Source: an uncultured Clostridia bacterium
GTDB taxonomy: Bacteria > Bacillota > Clostridia > Christensenellales > Borkfalkiaceae
Assembly (NCBI GenBank): GCA_947589335.1
Contig: CANPZH010000053.1
Location: forward strand, 1-9,341
Direction: 5' to 3'
DNA length: 9,341 bases
The translations under genes were made by a program, and so were the position numbers. Positions 6,012 through 9,341 of this stretch are shown one piece after another (the first letter of the stretch is position 1; each line of letters begins with the position of its first letter). The notes under the pieces are model-generated. The model was not told the origin of the DNA. It searched no databases and saw only the letters and a list, made by a program, of their open reading frames with translations.

Positions 6012-6052
6012 GCCGCCGCCCCCGCGGATCTTCCGCGGGGGCGGCGGCTTTG
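6012..6052 (+). terminator. Terminator hairpin after the DUF1858 gene
   Basis: A perfect 17-bp inverted repeat (6012-6028 with 6032-6048) around a 3-base TCT loop, followed by only TTTG. The stem is extremely GC-rich. The short T run is offset by stem strength. It lies 18 bases after the stop codon. Confidence 0.75.
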
Positions 6053-6138
6053 ATCGCGGGAACGGTTTTTTCTCCGCTTCCGCAGGGCACATGCGGGGTT
6101 TTTGCGAAAGTTTGCGGGGAAGTTCCTCCGCGCAGTGA

Positions 6139-6165
6139 TTGACGCCGCCCGTTTTGTGTTATAAT
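6139..6165 (+). promoter_or_regulatory. Sigma-A extended -10 promoter of the YugP-like gene
   Basis: A perfect TATAAT (6160-6165) with upstream TGT (6157-6159) forms an extended -10. TTGACG (6139-6144) is a good -35, but the spacer is 15 bases, shorter than the usual 17; the extended -10 would compensate. The predicted transcript starts near 6172, close to the AGAGG ribosome binding site (6171-6175), so the leader would be very short. Confidence 0.7.
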
Positions 6166-6182
6166 AGGAAAGAGGTAGTATC

Positions 6183-6917
6183 ATGTATTCCTATTTTCTG
6201 TTTCTGCTCATTCTCTTGCCCTTCATCGCGCTGTCCGCGTGGGCGAGCGCGCGGGTCAACTCGACCTATGCGAAGTACGACGGTCTGCCCAACTCCTCCC
6301 ATATGACGGGGTACGACACCGCCGTGCGGCTCCTCCGCAAGAACGGCGTGCACGGCATCTCCGTGAACCGCGTGCCGGGGAGGCTCACCGACCACTATCA
6401 TCCGGCCAAACGGCAGGTCAACCTCTCGCAGAGCACCTACGGTTCGGCGAGCGTCGCGGCGGTCGCGGTGGCGGCGCATGAGATCGGGCACGTCATGCAG
6501 AAGCAGAAGGGGTACATTCCCTACCGGCTCCGCACGGCGCTGGTGCCCGCGGTGAACATCGGTTCCCGCCTCGCGCTTCCGCTGGTGCTCCTCGGGATCA
6601 TCCTCGACCTCTGCTTCGGCTTTACCGAGGCGGCGGAGGCGACCACGGCGGGGCAGTGGCTCATGTACATCGGGATCGGGCTGTACTCCCTGTCCACCCT
6701 CTTCATGCTGGTGACGCTTCCCGTCGAGTTCAACGCCTCCGCGCGGGCGAAAAAGATGCTCGTCTCGGAAGGGATCCTGACGCGCGAGGAGCTGGACGGC
6801 GCGGGCAAGGTGCTCTCCGCCGCGGCGATGACCTACGTCGCCTCTATGCTCGTCTCCCTCGTGTATTTCCTGCGCTTCCTGCTCATCGTGCTCCCCTTTC
6901 TGAGGAGGAGAAACTGA
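6183..6917 (+). CDS. YugP-like membrane zinc metallopeptidase
   Basis: A 244-residue protein of the neutral zinc metallopeptidase family represented by B. subtilis YugP (about 225 residues; PF04298 type). The N-terminal 22 residues form a membrane anchor (MYSYFLFLLILLPFIALSAW). Then come 'HMTGYDTAVRLLRKNGV' and 'RVPGRLTDHYHPAKRQVNLS', both characteristic. The catalytic HEIGH motif is at residues 99-103, and 'LPVEFNASARA' (~179-189) supplies a likely third zinc ligand, Glu183. Hydrophobic segments at about 120-142, 158-180 and 215-240 make it polytopic. The substrate is unknown; a role in membrane protein turnover is plausible by analogy with other HExxH membrane proteases. ATG 6183 follows AGAGG (6171-6175). 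It is monocistronic, between its own promoter and terminator. Confidence 0.9.
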   Translation: MYSYFLFLLILLPFIALSAWASARVNSTYAKYDGLPNSSHMTGYDTAVRLLRKNGVHGISVNRVPGRLTDHYHPAKRQVNLSQSTYGSASVAAVAVAAHEIGHVMQKQKGYIPYRLRTALVPAVNIGSRLALPLVLLGIILDLCFGFTEAAEATTAGQWLMYIGIGLYSLSTLFMLVTLPVEFNASARAKKMLVSEGILTREELDGAGKVLSAAAMTYVASMLVSLVYFLRFLLIVLPFLRRRN

Positions 6918-6932
6918 GTTTTCCGCAGCATG

Positions 6933-6976
6933 GCGCGCCGCCCGCGGACAGAAGTCCGCGGGCGGCGCGCTTTTTT
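6933..6976 (+). terminator. Strong intrinsic terminator after the YugP-like gene
   Basis: A perfect 17-bp GC stem (6933-6949 with 6954-6970), a 4-base AGAA loop and a clean TTTTTT tail (6971-6976). It lies 16 bases past the stop codon and is a textbook Rho-independent terminator. Confidence 0.93.
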
Positions 6977-6997
6977 ATAATTTTTTATGATCTTTCC

Positions 6998-7034
6998 CTG
7001 CAAAAAGAGAACGGCTCCCGCGGGGGGAGCCGTT
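6998..7034 (-). terminator. Intrinsic terminator of the pyruvate:ferredoxin oxidoreductase gene
   Basis: On the - strand a perfect 10-bp stem (AACGGCTCCC 7010-7019 with GGGAGCCGTT 7025-7034), a 5-base loop, then a T-rich tail (TCTCTTTTTGC read leftward from 7009). It lies 13 bases beyond the - strand stop codon and faces the terminator at 6933-6976, insulating the convergent genes. Confidence 0.85.
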
Positions 7035-7047
7035 CCGCATGTCCGAG

Positions 7048-9341
7048 TTATTCTTTTCCCGCCATCTTCTTGTAGCCTGCGAGGCGCTCTCTGGAGCTCT
7101 CCTCCGTCTTCTTGAAGAGTTCTTCCGCGACTGCGGGCTGGGTCTTCTTCAGCGAAGCGTAGCGCGTCTCGCCGAGGATGAACGCCTGATAGTCGCCCGT
7201 GGGATCCTTCGAGTCGAGAGTGAAGGGATTTTCGCCCTTTGCCGCGAGCTCGGGGTTGTAGCGGTAGAGCTGCCAGTAGCCGCATTCGACCGCGTTCTTC
7301 TCCTCCGCCTGGGACTTCGTCATGTTGATGCCGTGGTTGATGCAGGGCGCGTATGCGATGATGAGGGAGGGACCGTGGTAGCTCTCCGCCTCTTTGAGCG
7401 CCTTGACGAGCTGTCCTTTATCCGCGCCCATCGCGACCTGTGCGACATAGACGTAGCCGTAGCTTGCCGCGATCATGCCGAGGTCCTTCTTCTTGACCCG
7501 CTTGCCGCTCGAAGCGAACTTCGCGACCGCGCCGATGGGAGTGGACTTACTTGCCTGTCCGCCGGTGTTGGAGTAGACCTCGGTGTCGAGGACGAGCACG
7601 TTCACGTCTTCGCCGGATGCGAGCACATGGTCGAGTCCGCCGTAGCCGATGTCGTATGCCCAGCCGTCGCCGCCGATGATCCAGAAGGACTTCTTGACGA
7701 GGCAGTCTTTCTCCGCGAGGATCTCGTCGACGAGCGTCAGCTCCTCGCCCTCGCATTCCTTGCGGCATTCGTTGAGTTCGGCGATGAGCGCGGCGGAAGC
7801 CGTCTTGCTCGCCTCTGCGTCGTCGCAGCCCTCGAGCCATGCGGTGAGGGGCGCCACGCATTCGGGATATTCCTTCCACATTTCCGCGAGCTTCGTGATC
7901 TTATCCGCGAGCGTGCCTCTTCTCGCCTTGTAGGCAAGGTGCATGCCGTAGCCGTACTCCGCGTTGTCCTCGAACAGGGAGTTCGCCCATGCGGGGCCGT
8001 GGCCCTGTTTGTTCGTCGTGTAGGGGCAGGTGGGGGAGGAGCCGCCGTAGATGGAGGAGCAGCCCGTCGCGTTGGCGACGATCATCCTGTCGCCGAAGAG
8101 CTGGGTGACGACCTTGACGTAAGGCGTCTCGCCGCAGCCCGCGCACGCGCCCGAGAATTCGAACAGCGAGGGGGTGAACTGGCTCTTCTTGACGTCCGCC
8201 ATCTTGACGGCGGAAAGATCAACCTCGGGAAGGTCGACCGCGTACTCCCAGTTCTTCGCCTCCGCCTCTTCGAGTTCGGCAAAGGGCGTCATCACGAGCG
8301 CCTTGTTGCCCTTCATGCCGGGGCAGACTTCCGCGCACACGCCGCAGCCCATGCAGTCGAGCGGGCTCACCTGCATGCGGAACTCATAGCCGGGGATCCC
8401 CGTTGCGGGCTTGGTGTCGAACGCCGCGGGTCTCTCCTCGCCCGTCTTGACGAGCGCGGGACGGATGCAGGCGTGCGGGCAGACGAAGGAGCACTGGTTG
8501 CACTGCACGCAGTTCTCCTTGATCCACTTGGGAACGGTGACAGCGACGCCGCGCTTCTCGAACTTCGTGGTGCCGGTGGGCACGGAGCCGTCTGCGTTGA
8601 ACGCGGAGGAGGGGAGCTTGTCGCCCTCGAGCGCGAGGATGGGCGCGATCACATTGCGGAAGTAGTCGTTGTCTGCGAGCTTGACCATCTCGGCGCCCTC
8701 TTCGGTCGTCGCCCAATCTGCGGGGATGTCGATCTTGACGAGGTGCTCCTTCGCGGAGTCGATCGCGTTGTAGTTCATCTGTACGACGGCATCGCCCTTT
8801 CTCGCGAAGGACTTATATGCCATCTTTTTCATGTAGTCGACCGCGTCCGCATAGGGCATGATCTGCTCGTTGATGAGGAAGAACGCCGACTGCAGGATCG
8901 TGTTCGTTCTGCCGCCGAGCCCGAGTTTTCTCGCGATCGCGATCGCGTCGATGACGTACAGCTTCGCGTGCTTCTTGGCAAGGGTGTTTTTCATCCCCGC
9001 GGGAAGGTTGGCGTTGAGCTCTTCGACGGTCGTCCAGGGCGCGTTGAGCAGGAAGGAGCCGCCCTCTTTGAGGTCGGTCGTCATGTCGTAGCGGATGACG
9101 TAAGAGGGGTTATGGCAGGCGATGAAGTCCGCCGCGTCGATGAGATATTCGCTCTGGATGGGCGTCTTGCCGAAGCGCAGGTGGGAGACGGTGATGCCGC
9201 CCGACTTCTTGGAATCATAGAAGAAGTAAGCCTGTGCGTACATATCGGTGTGGTCGCCGATGATCTTGATGGAGTTCTTGTTCGCGCCGACCGTGCCGTC
9301 CGAGCCGAGCCCGTAGAACTTCGCGGAAGTGGAGCCCGCGG
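7048..9341 (-). CDS. nifJ: Pyruvate:ferredoxin (flavodoxin) oxidoreductase, 5'-partial
   Basis: The C-terminal ~763 residues of an enzyme usually about 1,170-1,200 long. It converts pyruvate and CoA to acetyl-CoA and CO2 and passes electrons to ferredoxin, central to clostridial fermentation. The frame is open to the window edge; the Met at 9243 is internal, since upstream codons read FYGLGSDGTVGANKNSIKII, a conserved stretch. Numbered from that Met: the gamma-type domain occupies ~1-200. Two 4Fe-4S ferredoxin motifs follow at Cys245/248/251/255 and Cys297/300/303/307. The thiamine-diphosphate domain starts with 'CAGCGETPY' (Cys367/370), and Cys395 and Cys634 ('APCINHG') complete the proximal cluster. 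'GGDGWAYDIGYGG' and 'DTEVYSNTGGQ' (~524-562) bind Mg-thiamine diphosphate. All key residues are present and the C-terminus looks complete (TAA 7050-7048). It is convergent with the YugP-like gene. Confidence 0.97.
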   Translation of the reverse strand, partial: AGSTSAKFYGLGSDGTVGANKNSIKIIGDHTDMYAQAYFFYDSKKSGGITVSHLRFGKTPIQSEYLIDAADFIACHNPSYVIRYDMTTDLKEGGSFLLNAPWTTVEELNANLPAGMKNTLAKKHAKLYVIDAIAIARKLGLGGRTNTILQSAFFLINEQIMPYADAVDYMKKMAYKSFARKGDAVVQMNYNAIDSAKEHLVKIDIPADWATTEEGAEMVKLADNDYFRNVIAPILALEGDKLPSSAFNADGSVPTGTTKFEKRGVAVTVPKWIKENCVQCNQCSFVCPHACIRPALVKTGEERPAAFDTKPATGIPGYEFRMQVSPLDCMGCGVCAEVCPGMKGNKALVMTPFAELEEAEAKNWEYAVDLPEVDLSAVKMADVKKSQFTPSLFEFSGACAGCGETPYVKVVTQLFGDRMIVANATGCSSIYGGSSPTCPYTTNKQGHGPAWANSLFEDNAEYGYGMHLAYKARRGTLADKITKLAEMWKEYPECVAPLTAWLEGCDDAEASKTASAALIAELNECRKECEGEELTLVDEILAEKDCLVKKSFWIIGGDGWAYDIGYGGLDHVLASGEDVNVLVLDTEVYSNTGGQASKSTPIGAVAKFASSGKRVKKKDLGMIAASYGYVYVAQVAMGADKGQLVKALKEAESYHGPSLIIAYAPCINHGINMTKSQAEEKNAVECGYWQLYRYNPELAAKGENPFTLDSKDPTGDYQAFILGETRYASLKKTQPAVAEELFKKTEESSRERLAGYKKMAGKE

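Noticed and set aside
6080..6103. Small hairpin CCGCA/TGCGG followed by GGTTTTT as a second terminator.
   Set aside because: A 5-bp stem with a 7-base loop is too weak to claim, and the strong hairpin at 6012-6048 already ends the gene.
1..9341. tRNA, rRNA, CRISPR arrays, insertion sequences or a defence system.
   Set aside because: I saw no cloverleaf, rRNA motif, regularly spaced repeats, transposase or defence-type domain on either strand.

Overview
The window looks like chromosomal DNA from a GC-rich, anaerobic, spore-forming member of the Clostridia, probably of gut type. The reasons are a spoVAC sporulation/germination gene, a pyruvate:ferredoxin oxidoreductase, a DUF1858 redox protein of the kind found in anaerobes, and a YugP-type membrane zinc peptidase. 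Strong AAGGAGG-type ribosome binding sites and sigma-A-like promoters with extended -10 boxes also fit. I cannot name a genus from sequence alone.

Bases 2-5067 hold one tightly packed + strand operon of phage head and connector genes: a portal protein (cut by the window start), an 88-residue possible scaffold, a major capsid protein, a 184-residue head-tail adaptor candidate, a 430-residue propeller-like protein resembling P22 gp10-type stabilisation proteins, and a 165-residue helical protein of unknown role. The order matches the head-neck module of P22-like short-tailed phages. The capsid gene is broken: its reading frame changes near 2500-2515, and comparison with what I recall of the family suggests an internal stretch is missing there. 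No tail spike, lysis or integrase gene follows. A terminator hairpin at 5079-5105 ends the module, and host genes start at once. The visible part therefore looks like the right-hand end of a decaying prophage or a stripped-down head-gene remnant.

Bases 5106-6917 hold three separate host + strand units. The first is spoVAC, with a candidate sigma-G promoter beside the phage terminator. The second is a 65-residue DUF1858/CxxC protein with its own near-consensus promoter and a long terminator hairpin. The third is a YugP-like metallopeptidase with its own extended -10 promoter and a strong terminator. spoVAD and spoVAE do not follow spoVAC.

Bases 7010-9341, on the - strand, hold the C-terminal two thirds of pyruvate:ferredoxin oxidoreductase, convergent with the peptidase gene. 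Two back-to-back terminators separate them. There are no tRNA or rRNA genes, CRISPR arrays or insertion sequences, and no gene-free stretch over 300 bases.
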